The notes: generated by a model not told the origin, from the letters alone. Positions 18,325-25,811 are shown, numbered from the stretch's first letter. The stretch is 64,000 nt of DNA from Thalassotalea sp. HSM 43 (GCF_004752005.1 NZ_CP038493.1:3124302-3188301); one strand, 5' to 3'. Program-made: numbers and translations.

Positions 18325-18666
18325 CTAGTTTAAGCGAGACGCCCAATTACCATTATGCTGTGCATCACAGTTTTGTTCGGTGTCGTAAAATACATGCTGC
18401 TTGATGTTTTTTACTTGAATGTTTAAGCCTTTAAGCTGTTGTTCGATATGTGTGAGCAAGGCTTGATTTTCATCGGATTGCAAATACCGCTGAAGATTAT
18501 CATTAGTGTCAAACACGCAAAAAACTTTTAGACTCTTAGGGAAATTATTATAGTTAACAATATGAGTTAGCCATTGAAAACCATCAAGTTTCTTTAACGC
18601 GTGCTCACACACCTCAGTGAGCACAAGGCGCAAGCTGTTATCGATTTTTTTATCAGACTTACGCAT
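18325..18666 (-). CDS. conserved hypothetical protein
   Basis: 113 residues, soluble, no signal peptide. An alpha/beta pattern with KSLKVFCVFDTNDNL in the middle and a conserved-looking end EQNCDAQHNGNWASRL. I recall similar proteins in Vibrio and Shewanella without an assigned function. It begins the accessory zone and lies about 40 bp downstream of a small membrane-anchored protein gene. Confidence 0.75.
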   Translation of the reverse strand: MRKSDKKIDNSLRLVLTEVCEHALKKLDGFQWLTHIVNYNNFPKSLKVFCVFDTNDNLQRYLQSDENQALLTHIEQQLKGLNIQVKNIKQHVFYDTEQNCDAQHNGNWASRLN

Positions 18667-18708
18667 CTATTTGTACCGCGCTTGGCTTAATCATCTTATC
18701 TATGACCA

Positions 18709-19062
18709 TTATTGTGTCTCATCACAGTGCACCTTTTCTTTGCTAACGGTAATCACCACACGCTTGGTAATTTCATTGCTGGTAACGTAACCACAGGAGC
18801 CCTTATGTTTAAAACCGGCAGCTTTGAAACGGTATTTATAGGTACCGTCCTGTTGCTTGATATCGTAGTACAAGGCATTGTTGCCATCTATGGCGACAGG
18901 GGCAAAATCCAAGCGGCTATTTGGCAGTTTTACTTCAGCACGCTCTAATGTCTCGCCTGACTGATTAATGATGGTGATCTTAGGCATGATAGAAAAGCTG
19001 GCGTAATACAAGGTGATTAAAACAATGATCACGCAGAAAATAGGTTTGTAATATCGATTCAT
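18709..19062 (-). CDS. membrane-anchored or exported small protein, unknown function
   Basis: 117 residues. An N-terminal hydrophobic segment (about 8-27) acts as an uncleaved anchor or signal, followed by a beta-rich domain (KITIINQSGETLERAEVKLP, a carboxypeptidase-regulatory-like or transthyretin-like opening) with two cysteines in the second half able to form a disulphide. No named family. Probably periplasmic. Confidence 0.7.
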   Translation of the reverse strand: MNRYYKPIFCVIIVLITLYYASFSIMPKITIINQSGETLERAEVKLPNSRLDFAPVAIDGNNALYYDIKQQDGTYKYRFKAAGFKHKGSCGYVTSNEITKRVVITVSKEKVHCDETQ

Positions 19063-19099
19063 ATCAAAGTCGTGTTGGTTGAAAATTAATTAGACTTGT

Positions 19100-19654
19100 T
19101 TATATCTTAGCGGTATCGCTGCGCAAAAGGGAAAATACTTTAAGATCATGGTATTTACCTCGCCATTTACCATGTTCTCTGAGTATGCCATCACAACGAA
19201 AGCCAAGTTTTTCTAATACCACCTCAGATGCGCGGTTACCGAGCATTACGTAAGCTTCAATTTTATTGACGTAATTGACGCAGTCGGTTGAGAACGCATA
19301 GTTAATCACCGCTTGTACCGCTTCGCTAGCAAAGCCTTTGCCCCAAGAGCTTAGTTTAAATTCATAGCCAATTACCGCGATATCACTGCTCTCTTCAAAG
19401 CGGTTAATACCGCAGCCACCGATAAATTCATTGCTGACTTTATCGCGAATAGCCCAGCGTACGCCTTGCTGTTGCGTAAATCGCTTGGTGTCAGCTTTAA
19501 TAAGGTCGACCGCTTCACTAAGGTCGCTAAAATGCAGATCATAATATTCAGTGACCGCTGCATCACTAAATAAGGCAAATATTGAATCAGCGTCTTGCAA
19601 TTGCTGTTCGTTTAACAAAAGTCTGTCGGTTTTTATTATCGGGAAACTATTCAT
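19100..19654 (-). CDS. GNAT-family N-acetyltransferase (RimJ-like)
   Basis: 184 residues. It opens with [21 protein letters not shown] as in RimJ/RimL enzymes; the acetyl-CoA site is around [14 protein letters not shown] (about residue 110-125), followed by [13 protein letters not shown]. One of four intact acetyltransferase genes in the 18-23 kb accessory zone or its edge, but not similar enough to the others to be a recent copy. Substrate unknown. Confidence 0.88.
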   Translation of the reverse strand: MNSFPIIKTDRLLLNEQQLQDADSIFALFSDAAVTEYYDLHFSDLSEAVDLIKADTKRFTQQQGVRWAIRDKVSNEFIGGCGINRFEESSDIAVIGYEFKLSSWGKGFASEAVQAVINYAFSTDCVNYVNKIEAYVMLGNRASEVVLEKLGFRCDGILREHGKWRGKYHDLKVFSLLRSDTAKI

Positions 19655-19663
19655 TTTATTTTA

Positions 19664-19735
19664 TTATTTGCTTTCGATGATGTCGTGCATGTGCCAACTG
19701 TTGGCGAACAGTTGTTGTCGATGATTATCATTCAT
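19664..19735 (-). other. possible 23-codon leader ORF with internal hairpin
   Basis: ATG to TAA, 23 codons, ending just before the GNAT gene at 19654. Inside it lies a perfect hairpin (AACTGTT, 4-base loop, AACAGTT; 19696-19713). The ribosome site is poor. It may be a chance ORF around a regulatory hairpin. Confidence 0.25.
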
Positions 19736-19796
19736 AAACGGTGCCCTTAATGCGATGTCTTTTATAACGTCAGTTTAATGTGGCTATGATTGTGGC

Positions 19797-20225
19797 CTAA
19801 CCAGGAAACTTGAGACGCAGTACTTTCTGGCCTGTTGGCTGGTGATGTTTCTCTTCGATTTGTTTAAAGCCATAGTCAGCGTAAAATTTTCGGCCGATGA
19901 CATTTTTTGTAAATACCTCGACTTCAAGCTCTTCATGAAGCTCGCGGGCTTTATCCATTAATGCTTTGCCTAACCCGTTACCATGAAAGCTGGGCTGCAA
20001 AAATATGGCGCCGACTTCATTGCCCATAAGTGCGATAAAGCCAACAACGTTAGAATCAATTTCGACCACCCAAGTGTCCGTATTTGGTAGATAAATGTTG
20101 GCAACATTACTGCGCTCTTGGGCGATAAATTCGTCGCTCATGAACTCATGGGCAAGGCGTGTTGCTACCTCCCAAGAATCTAAAACAGCCTGTAAATCAG
20201 CGTCCGTGTATTGTCTTATGTTCAT
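19797..20225 (-). CDS. GNAT-family N-acetyltransferase
   Basis: 142 residues. Compact GNAT domain: IRQYTDADLQAVLDSW at the start, then the acetyl-CoA loop around SFHGNGLGKALMDKAREL and a tail FYADYGFKQIEEKHH. Similar to YjaB/putative aminoglycoside-type small GNATs. It lies 24 bp downstream of the NUDIX gene on the same strand and so is likely co-transcribed with it. Confidence 0.88.
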   Translation of the reverse strand: MNIRQYTDADLQAVLDSWEVATRLAHEFMSDEFIAQERSNVANIYLPNTDTWVVEIDSNVVGFIALMGNEVGAIFLQPSFHGNGLGKALMDKARELHEELEVEVFTKNVIGRKFYADYGFKQIEEKHHQPTGQKVLRLKFPG

Positions 20226-20248
20226 TGCGATACATTCCTTATTGTGCG

Positions 20249-20704
20249 TTAGCCAAGTGTCTCGGTGTCGAGAATACTGCTGAGTAAATTAGGTAGCCAT
20301 TCCGGTTTAAAGCATTGCCTTTGCTGGCGTTGCATGTCTGTTAATGACCACCATTGCCATTTTTGTATGGTACTTTTTTCTTCTGCTGTCCATTGCGCGG
20401 CAAAAACCTCACTGGAAGATGAGCAACACACCAAAAAATATTGCTCCAACCATTTGGCAGGAACCGATTGCGCAACGGCAAAAATGTCTTGGTTTTGTTT
20501 TACTCGTTTGCCAATGGTATTGCTGAGACCTGTTTCTTCATAAAGCTCTCTTTGAGCGGCATCGCGGTATGATTCACCGGGCAATAGTTCACCACCGGCA
20601 GTGGCCCAAAAAGGTTCGGGATTATGTTCATCTTTATATTGAAATAATAACAGCTCACCTAGCTCATTAACGATCATTAATCTTGCGCATTTTCGTGTAT
20701 TCAA
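20249..20704 (-). CDS. NUDIX hydrolase
   Basis: 151 residues. The NUDIX box is intact: GELLPGESYRDAAQRELYEE followed by TGL, giving the Mg-binding REXXEE core. Hydrolyses a nucleoside diphosphate linked to another moiety; the actual substrate cannot be told. The end of the protein (WEWWSL-type KWQWWSL) is typical for small MutT-like members. Upstream on the same strand lies a decayed GNAT fragment. Confidence 0.9.
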   Translation of the reverse strand: MNTRKCARLMIVNELGELLLFQYKDEHNPEPFWATAGGELLPGESYRDAAQRELYEETGLSNTIGKRVKQNQDIFAVAQSVPAKWLEQYFLVCCSSSSEVFAAQWTAEEKSTIQKWQWWSLTDMQRQQRQCFKPEWLPNLLSSILDTETLG

Positions 20705-20758
20705 AGCTTACTCCAACCTATATGGTCATACATGGTAGTGCATGGCATGTTAGCTCGT

Positions 20759-20892
20759 TCAATGAATAGCCAACTCAAAGATATGATCGTTGTGCGATTC
20801 TGATTCCATTTAAAAATCGTGCTCACCAATAAATCAAAATCCTTGCTTCTTATAAAACGCTTGAGCATTTTGTACTCTGATTTTTTAATTGA
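20759..20892 (-). pseudogene. C-terminal remnant of a GNAT acetyltransferase
   Basis: Read on the minus strand, one frame gives IRVQNAQAFYKKQGF, stop, FIGEHDF, stop, MESESHNDHIFELAIH, stop. NAQAFYKKQGF is the classic last helix-strand of GNAT enzymes and the rest matches the usual C-terminal strand. Two in-frame stops and no N-terminal two thirds make it a decayed fragment. The remaining sequence up to the next gene shows no further homology I can see. Confidence 0.75.
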
Positions 20893-20925
20893 ATATTAAT
20901 CGCTAATAGAAAGTGATTATGCAGA

Positions 20926-21711
20926 CTATTTCAACACTTTTGGTGGCAGATATATAGTAAATTCATTTATCGGCTCAATAAGCACACTATGAGTTTTTTG
21001 TTGCTCCTCTAGGCGCACTAAGCCAAGTTTAGAGAGTAAGCCAAAATTGGCAGATTTTAATATAGCTGCTGAGACCTCAAGTTGCTTATGCCACACTCTG
21101 TATGTGCCAAGTTTGCCATCGCGCCGATGATAAAAACCGGCAAGGGGATGGGTTAAATAGACAAGCCCTGTTTGCAAATCCGGAAACCCAGGCAGTTCAA
21201 TTTCTGCATCTTTAGTTTGCGATAATTCGACATCGGCAGGTGCCCAGTCAGCCTCTGTGGTCATTTTGTATTTGCGGTATATTTGATGCGATTCATCATA
21301 GTCACAATCAAAACTAACCTTACCGCTGTACCATGGTAGATTCCAAACAAATCGAGGCACGCATAGAGTCCATGAATCTAATGTTGTGCCGAGAAACCAA
21401 ACGCAACGTTCATTTGTGACGGTGTCGATAATATAAATGCGATAGTTGGTTTGCCCCATGGTAAATTTGGGAAAAGGGTAAACCGCAGAAGTAAAATCTA
21501 CATCGATAAATGGCACCACTGAAATCAGCGCCTTGTCTTCACCATCTATGTGTATGGTATCGAGTTTAAAACGGCTAGGAAAAAGCCCTTCAAACCGTGA
21601 GGGATCGACAGCATAGGTGATGATCGCAAAGTGCTGTAATTTGCAAAGCACATCAAGTCCTGCAGGTGTAGGCCTTGGGTGCAGATAATCTTTTAGCGCG
21701 AGTGATTCCAT
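20926..21711 (-). CDS. DUF2071-like protein (acetoacetate-decarboxylase-like fold)
   Basis: About 261 residues. I place it in the DUF2071/YqjF-type group from FAIITYAVDPSRFEGLFP at the start and the central SWTLCVPRFVWNLPWYSG region, with moderate certainty. Cytosolic. The ATG at 21711 was chosen because an AAGGA site lies 8 bp before it; the longer frame begins with TTG. Function unknown. Confidence 0.78.
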   Translation of the reverse strand: MESLALKDYLHPRPTPAGLDVLCKLQHFAIITYAVDPSRFEGLFPSRFKLDTIHIDGEDKALISVVPFIDVDFTSAVYPFPKFTMGQTNYRIYIIDTVTNERCVWFLGTTLDSWTLCVPRFVWNLPWYSGKVSFDCDYDESHQIYRKYKMTTEADWAPADVELSQTKDAEIELPGFPDLQTGLVYLTHPLAGFYHRRDGKLGTYRVWHKQLEVSAAILKSANFGLLSKLGLVRLEEQQKTHSVLIEPINEFTIYLPPKVLK

Positions 21712-21770
21712 TAACAAATTCCTTTTAACAATCCTAGGGGCAGATTAAATGACTAGATGTATTGCATAAG

Positions 21771-22016
21771 TTAATCGGTCTGCTTTTCTATGGCATAGAG
21801 ATCATCATCAATGGATTGCACTCGTTCTTCAAAAATCACTCTGGCGTCATGTAAACCGCGATTATAATAATAGCCACCCATCTCTTTTGAGATAAAGTCG
21901 ATAAGAAATTCCGCATCGAACTGACCAAGGTCTTGGTCTAATTCCGTTTCAAAGTAGCGTTGCAGTTTATCAACCATCGCCTGCTTTTCGTCGCTAGTAA
22001 ATTCGATATCTGACAT
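21771..22016 (-). CDS. DUF2164 family protein
   Basis: 81 residues, acidic, mostly helical. LQRYFETELDQDLGQFDAEFLIDF followed by YYNRGLHDAR is the DUF2164 signature as I know it. No function is established. An AAGGAG site precedes the ATG. It lies 60 bp upstream of the DUF2071-like gene. Confidence 0.85.
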   Translation of the reverse strand: MSDIEFTSDEKQAMVDKLQRYFETELDQDLGQFDAEFLIDFISKEMGGYYYNRGLHDARVIFEERVQSIDDDLYAIEKQTD

Positions 22017-22045
22017 TGTTTGGCATTCTCCTTAGCTCATTTTCG

Positions 22046-22087
22046 CTTAGTCATTGGCACTTAGTCATCGGCGCTTAATCATTGGCG
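22046..22087 (-). repeat. three tandem 14-bp repeats
   Basis: CTTAGTCATTGGCA, CTTAGTCATCGGCG and CTTAATCATTGGCG follow without gaps in the spacer between the GNAT and DUF2164 genes. The copies differ by one or two bases. No function assigned; could be slippage-prone or a regulator site array. Confidence 0.8.
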
Positions 22088-22157
22088 AATAATATTTAAT
22101 ACCTGCTCATCAGCTTAAACCGCTGCTTTTTGTTTTAACAGCCCGCGGCAGCATCGC

Positions 22158-22709
22158 TTATATCTTTATAACTTGAGGCTTAACAAAGCGACTTAATATA
22201 CTGCCAAATAGATGGCTATACATGTCGTCTACCTCATCTTTACTAATGCTACCGCCGTATATCAACATTTCCAGCTTCTCTCCTGGTTCTTTAACGATAA
22301 ACCCTGAGGAGTCAAAGCCGTTTTTTTGATAAAAAGCTCGACGCTTGAGGCGTTGTTGATAGTTGTTTGCGTGCTCATCAAGCGGTTGAATATTTAATAC
22401 GATGCGCTTTTGTGGGTATGTTTGTTTTAATTCGTCCATAACTTGGCTGCCATAACCGTTAGAACGACAAGCTGCTGATATGGCAATAAACTGCACAAAT
22501 ATAATGTCTTTATATTCGGTAAAATAAATCAAGCCAACCCAAGTCTCATTCGAATAAAGAGTGCTAAAGCCTTGCTTGCCGTTTCTCAGCTTATAACGCA
22601 AAAACCAGGCAGGTATATGCTGTGCTTCAGGAAACGCGCTTTTATAAAGATCTATAACCTCTGAATAATTGGCATCTAATTTTGACAGGGGGCTTAGGGT
22701 AATACTCAT
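22158..22709 (-). CDS. GNAT-family N-acetyltransferase
   Basis: 183 residues. GNAT core in the middle: WVGLIYFTEYKDIIFVQFIAIS, then CRSNGYGSQVMDELK as the acetyl-CoA loop, and RRAFYQKNGF as the last helix. After the domain comes a 35-residue tail (GEKLEMLIYGG onward) that many relatives share. Substrate unknown. The start ATG has a weak ribosome site. Confidence 0.87.
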   Translation of the reverse strand: MSITLSPLSKLDANYSEVIDLYKSAFPEAQHIPAWFLRYKLRNGKQGFSTLYSNETWVGLIYFTEYKDIIFVQFIAISAACRSNGYGSQVMDELKQTYPQKRIVLNIQPLDEHANNYQQRLKRRAFYQKNGFDSSGFIVKEPGEKLEMLIYGGSISKDEVDDMYSHLFGSILSRFVKPQVIKI

Positions 22710-23041
22710 TTCGTTGACTCTTGTTGCTGAACAGATTTAGCCGTTTTTTTGTAAACCCATTTGAATGTACAAATCACGTCGTTTTAAAAACCACATTATG
22801 GCCGTCTTATAAGCAGTGCCAAAGCAGTGCAGGGCAGTTTGAAATTCTGTCCCCTTGCGTACCACTTCAGTGTGCCAAAAGGTGTCATCAAACGAAAGCT
22901 AATAATGATAAATAGCGTTATTTAACAGCTCGTTAGTAAGGTTTTTTATCATAAACGACGACTTCTTTTCACAAAAATATGCCTTGCTAATCAAAAAGTA
23001 TGAGACAATACGGGCTGTAACCTTATCCTACATGGCTCATT
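22710..23041. other. intergenic stretch without a supported gene
   Basis: 332 bp between divergent genes. A 64-codon plus-strand ORF at 22721-22915 has no recognisable content. A GC-richer patch near 22820-22900 includes GGGGACAGAATTTC on the minus strand, a phrase I associate with decayed REP/transposase neighbourhoods, but too short to name. The right end must hold the promoter of the RRM gene. Confidence 0.5.
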
Positions 23042-23281
23042 ATGAAACTTTTAGTTCGTAACCTCGCACGCACAACAACAGAACAAGAAATTCGTATTTT
23101 GTTTTCTACTCATGGCACAGTCACCCAGTGTGACTTAGTACTCGATCAAGAAACCGGAAAATCAAAAGGTTTTGCCTTTGTTGAAATGCCAGATGATAGT
23201 GAGGCCAAAGCCGCGCTTTCTGCCTTGCATGAAAGCAGAGTGGCAAAGAATAAAATTAGAGTGAAAGTCGCTCAAAATTAA
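23042..23281 (+). CDS. RRM-domain RNA-binding protein
   Basis: 79 residues, a single RNA-recognition motif. RNP2 is LLVRNL (3-8) and RNP1 is KGFAFVEM (about 42-49), both with their aromatic residues. Stand-alone RRM proteins of this size occur in cyanobacteria and marine gammaproteobacteria and are often cold-induced. Its single-gene unit ends in a hairpin before the convergent ASCH gene. RNA targets unknown. Confidence 0.93.
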   Translation: MKLLVRNLARTTTEQEIRILFSTHGTVTQCDLVLDQETGKSKGFAFVEMPDDSEAKAALSALHESRVAKNKIRVKVAQN

Positions 23282-23318
23282 CGTCGACTACAAATAAACC
23301 TTAGATAGAAATTTGATA

Positions 23319-23347
23319 AACAACATTCACATCGAGTGTTGTTATTT
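23319..23347. terminator. hairpin between convergent genes
   Basis: AACAACATTC, short loop, GAGTGTTGTT followed by ATTTT. The stem is A/T-rich with one mismatch, so a weak terminator serving the RRM gene and possibly the facing gene. Confidence 0.45.
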
Positions 23348-23357
23348 TGTGCTGACG

Positions 23358-23672
23358 TTATTTGACTAAGCTATATGAGATGACAAATAAGTTATTGTTA
23401 TTACCGTATATGTCACGAATCACGGACTTTAATTCCGCTAATGTCATGTTTTCTTGGTGGGCGTGAAAATCGCTTAGCTGGTCAAAGTGGATAGGGCAGA
23501 CGGAAATGATTTTTAAGGCGCAAAACCAGCGGCCATCTTCATGGGTAGATACTTGAACAATAGAGTTTGTTTGGTAGTCTTTTTCTGCTTCATCACGTAT
23601 GGTAATGGTCTTTTTACCGGACAAAATATCAGCTTCAAATCGCTCAAAAAAAGTCATTTCTGATAGGCTCAT
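23358..23672 (-). CDS. yqfB: ASCH-domain protein, YqfB-like N4-acetylcytidine amidohydrolase
   Basis: 104 residues from the ATG at 23672, preceded by TTGGAG; the longer frame starts with TTG. MTFFERFEADILSGKKTITIRD, then ENMTLAELKSVIRDIY, matches E. coli YqfB along its length. That enzyme hydrolyses N4-acetylcytidine to cytidine with a Lys/Thr/Glu set: K and T are in GKKTITIRD and Glu in the QENMT region. Probably the same reaction here. Confidence 0.87.
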   Translation of the reverse strand: MSLSEMTFFERFEADILSGKKTITIRDEAEKDYQTNSIVQVSTHEDGRWFCALKIISVCPIHFDQLSDFHAHQENMTLAELKSVIRDIYGNNNNLFVISYSLVK

Positions 23673-23711
23673 ATGTTTCTCCAATATATGAGATACAACA
23701 CTAAAGCTTAG

Positions 23712-23945
23712 TTAGGTTTTCTCACGCTCTGCAATAAGCGCAGTTAAAAATTCGTTTTCATGGTCTTCAATATTGATTATTAATTCATGAATACGATTTA
23801 TTATTTTTTGAGTCATCCATTGTGGCGGCGAATCTACAACCATAAGCTCTGGATACTGAGTTACTATTTGCCTTGCGGAGTCTGCAACAATAAACCGCCA
23901 GATTCCGCCATTGCCATAGTCATAACACGTTAAAAATTTAGCCAT
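23712..23945 (-). CDS. small protein of unknown function, possibly cassette-borne
   Basis: 77 residues from the ATG at 23945, soluble. MAKFLTCYDYGNGGIWRFIVADS at the start, then a helical second half. I recognise no family. The start lies about 20 bp after the GCGTTAG end of an attC-like site. The stop TAA sits inside ACCTAAC, a perfect RYYYAAC core, though no full attC follows it. Confidence 0.72.
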   Translation of the reverse strand: MAKFLTCYDYGNGGIWRFIVADSARQIVTQYPELMVVDSPPQWMTQKIINRIHELIINIEDHENEFLTALIAEREKT

Positions 23946-23963
23946 TACCACCAACCTAGAAAG

Positions 23964-24048
23964 AACTAACGCCCTGTAAGGCGCCCTTTAGACGCTTAAA
24001 TTTGCAGACCAAAATTATAGAACAGCATAGCCCGTTTTAATTGTTAAC
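23964..24048 (-). other. attC-like recombination site B
   Basis: On the minus strand it runs from GTTAACAATT (holding the stop codon of the upstream ORF in its TAAC) to CCTTACAGGGCGTTAG, about 85 bp. GGGCGTTAG with a preceding CCTTA is the usual right end of integron attC sites. Pairing between the two ends is only partial. A folded-structure search is needed to confirm. Confidence 0.42.
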
Positions 24049-24517
24049 TTATTGCGTTTATCTTACGAAAATCATCAACAATTTTGCAAAGCTCCTCAGG
24101 GGAAATATCATCTAAGCGCAGATGCTTTTCTTGCGTATCACCCTTAAAAGGTAACACCATGAGAACTTCAAAGTAATCCGGTTTTAAAATATCAATACGA
24201 TCTTTAATCACTTCGCCTTTGCGAAGATATGGCGTTGAACTGTAGTCGACATAAGTATATAAGTGACCGTCTTTTACTTGGTAGCGGTTATCATAATAGG
24301 TCATTTCAACTTCTCCACGAGAATTAAACTCGTAACTTAGCACGCATTTTTTACCAGTCTTGGTAAAACCTATTTGACTGAACCAATACGGCGGAACGCC
24401 ATCATATTTTAATTCCCAAACACCAACTAAGTCCTCGGAGTTATAACTGTTTTTAACGCTATGAGTAGAGCAAGACGTTAAAACCAAAAAGAGAAAAATA
24501 GAGGTTAAAACTTTCAT
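24044..24517 (-). CDS. lipoprotein of unknown function, possibly cassette-borne
   Basis: 157 residues from the ATG at 24517, with AAAGGA 8 bp before it; the longer frame reads through the attC-like site and is rejected. A signal peptide ends in the lipobox LTSC. The mature part starts with SEDLVGVWELKYDG, a lipocalin-like opening, and is strand-rich. Not recognised as a named family. It is bounded on both sides by attC-like sites, with its TAA inside the left core of site B, as in integron cassettes. Confidence 0.78.
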   Translation of the reverse strand: MKVLTSIFLFLVLTSCSTHSVKNSYNSEDLVGVWELKYDGVPPYWFSQIGFTKTGKKCVLSYEFNSRGEVEMTYYDNRYQVKDGHLYTYVDYSSTPYLRKGEVIKDRIDILKPDYFEVLMVLPFKGDTQEKHLRLDDISPEELCKIVDDFRKINAIS

Positions 24518-24530
24518 AGAACAATCCTTT

Positions 24531-24643
24531 GTGTAACGCTTTGCTAAGGGGAGATTGACATGTGGCCATACTTGCGCGAAGCGCCAGGCCAACGGTTAAT
24601 TGTGCCAATGAGTTTACCAACGAACTTAAGTAACTTGTTATGT
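24531..24643 (-). other. attC-like recombination site A (VCR-like ends)
   Basis: On the minus strand it starts CATAACAAGTTACTTAAG (holding the stop codon of the preceding ORF), has a central GC-rich hairpin (GGCGCTTCGCGC) and ends CTCCCCTTAGCAAAGCGTTAC, about 110 bp. The TAACAAG...CTTAAG beginning and CCCCTTAG...GCGTTA ending resemble Vibrio VCR-type attC sites as I remember them. The next ORF starts 15 bp after it. No integrase is in the window. Confidence 0.5.
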
Positions 24644-24907
24644 GTTTTCCACTTCTTCACAAGCAGCTTTACCGTTTTCTTCTAATTCACACTCATATTT
24701 GGCATTTGGACAAGCTAAAGTCCAGTTACGAGAGTCGATCAAAGGATTGTTACCTTTATGGACGATACTAACTTCATTTTCACTACAGTTAAGTTGCGAC
24801 TTTGATAGTTGAATAATCTCATTATCAGAAGGCATCTTATTCACAGGAATGTGTACAACACAACCAGTGGCTAAACATGAAATCAGAAAAAGGCTTAAAT
24901 GCTTCAA
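24638..24907 (-). CDS. small lipoprotein of unknown function
   Basis: 89 residues from a TTG at 24907 preceded by a strong AGGGAG. This start gives the signal peptide MKHLSLFLISCLATGC with a lipobox; an ATG at 24961 would add 18 residues without a good ribosome site. The mature protein has four further cysteines in its second half (NCSEN, ACPNAKYEC, ACEE), probably in two disulphides. Not recognised. The TAA lies inside the start of attC-like site A. Confidence 0.68.
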   Translation of the reverse strand: MKHLSLFLISCLATGCVVHIPVNKMPSDNEIIQLSKSQLNCSENEVSIVHKGNNPLIDSRNWTLACPNAKYECELEENGKAACEEVENT

Positions 24908-25076
24908 TACATACTCCCTACTTACGCAACACAAACAGCTTATTAGACGGAACAACTCCATGTTTGACGAGGGAATAATTCCATTTCTTCATTGAAGTAT
25001 CAGAATAACGTGAAAACGCTATGAGTTTCAATGCATTATGACGATGTGTTGTTGATTAATTGCGGAGTAAACTGCA

Positions 25077-25102
25077 CAAAAAAGCCCCGCGTTAAGCGGG
25101 GC
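25077..25102 (-). terminator. rho-independent terminator of the small heat-shock gene
   Basis: On the minus strand GCCCCGC, loop TTAAC, GCGGGGC, then a run of T. It lies about 75 bp after the stop codon. Confidence 0.9.
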
Positions 25103-25176
25103 AAAAACAATAAATGGGAGATTTAATGGCCTCACGCACTATGAAAACGTGAGGACTTTTGCGAGCAGATCAGACC

Positions 25177-25632
25177 TTATTCAGCGTTGGCTTCCAGTAA
25201 GCTTTTGCCGTTGATGGCAATTTTACGAGGCTTAAGTGCTTCTGGTACTTCACGCACAAGGTCGATGTGCAACAAGCCGTTTTCCATAAAGGCGTTAACC
25301 ACTTTTACATGATCCGCTAATTGGAATTTGCGTTCAAAGTTGCGCTCGGCGATACCCTGGTATAAGAAAGTTCGTTTTTCGTCATCTTTACTTTCTTTGG
25401 TACCGGTTACCGTTAATGAATTTTCGTGTGATTCTAAGTCCAACTCGGTTTCAACAAATCCAGCAACGGCCATGGTAATACGATATTTATCGTCGGCAAT
25501 TGATTCGATGTTGTACGGTGGATAAGAAGGTTGTTTTTCAGCTCGGCTGGCTTTATCCATTAAACTGGCTAGGCGCTCGGCACCGATGAATGAACGATAA
25601 AGTGGGCTGAAATCATTAGAAATAGTTCGCAT
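25177..25632 (-). CDS. ibpA: small heat-shock protein (Hsp20/IbpA)
   Basis: 151 residues; the alpha-crystallin chaperone that holds unfolded proteins for DnaK/ClpB. FSPLYRSFIGAERL at the start is the IbpA N-terminus, the core is YNIESIADDKYRITMAVAGF with ENSLTVTG, and the second block is YQGIAERNFERKFQL. The C-terminal KPRKIAI contains the IxI-like anchor. The ATG at 25632 was chosen because the GAGGA site is then 8 bp away; the ATG two codons earlier is too close. Preceded by a sigma32-type promoter and a ROSE-like leader. Confidence 0.93.
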   Translation of the reverse strand: MRTISNDFSPLYRSFIGAERLASLMDKASRAEKQPSYPPYNIESIADDKYRITMAVAGFVETELDLESHENSLTVTGTKESKDDEKRTFLYQGIAERNFERKFQLADHVKVVNAFMENGLLHIDLVREVPEALKPRKIAINGKSLLEANAE

Positions 25633-25680
25633 AATCATATCCTCTTATAGCAATATGTAGTTAAAACATTCGAGCGTTTT
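25633..25680 (-). promoter_or_regulatory. ROSE-like RNA thermometer in the heat-shock leader
   Basis: Just before the start codon the minus strand reads ATATTGCTATAAGAGGATATG: a TTGCT box that can pair with the AGGA ribosome site across a very short loop, the key feature of ROSE thermometers on hsp20 genes. The leader from the predicted start is about 145 nt, long enough for the full structure. Confidence 0.55.
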
Positions 25681-25783
25681 ACGAATGTTGAGTTTGCCTT
25701 TCACAATTGAACAGGCGCTTAATGTAGACCCTAATCTATTTAGCGGTCTGGTTTGCAGTCCCTTTATGGCGACTACAATTAAT

Positions 25784-25811
25784 TAATAAGGTCAGCAATT
25801 TTGTTTTCAAG
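25784..25811 (-). promoter_or_regulatory. sigma32 (heat-shock) promoter
   Basis: On the minus strand CTTGAAA, 13-bp spacer, CCTTATTA. The -35 is a perfect sigma32 match and the -10 agrees with CCCCATNT at most positions. It drives the ibpA gene. Confidence 0.75.

Noticed and set aside
22721-22915. 64-codon ORF in the spacer before the RRM gene
   Set aside because: No recognisable motif, no ribosome site, and Cys/Gln-rich composition typical of chance ORFs.
23673-23716. A third complete attC site after the 23712 ORF
   Set aside because: Only the left core ACCTAAC is present and the gap to the next gene is too short (about 40 bp) for a full site.
18325-25000. Prophage or ICE
   Set aside because: No integrase, structural, replication or conjugation gene; genes are small enzymes and lipoproteins only.
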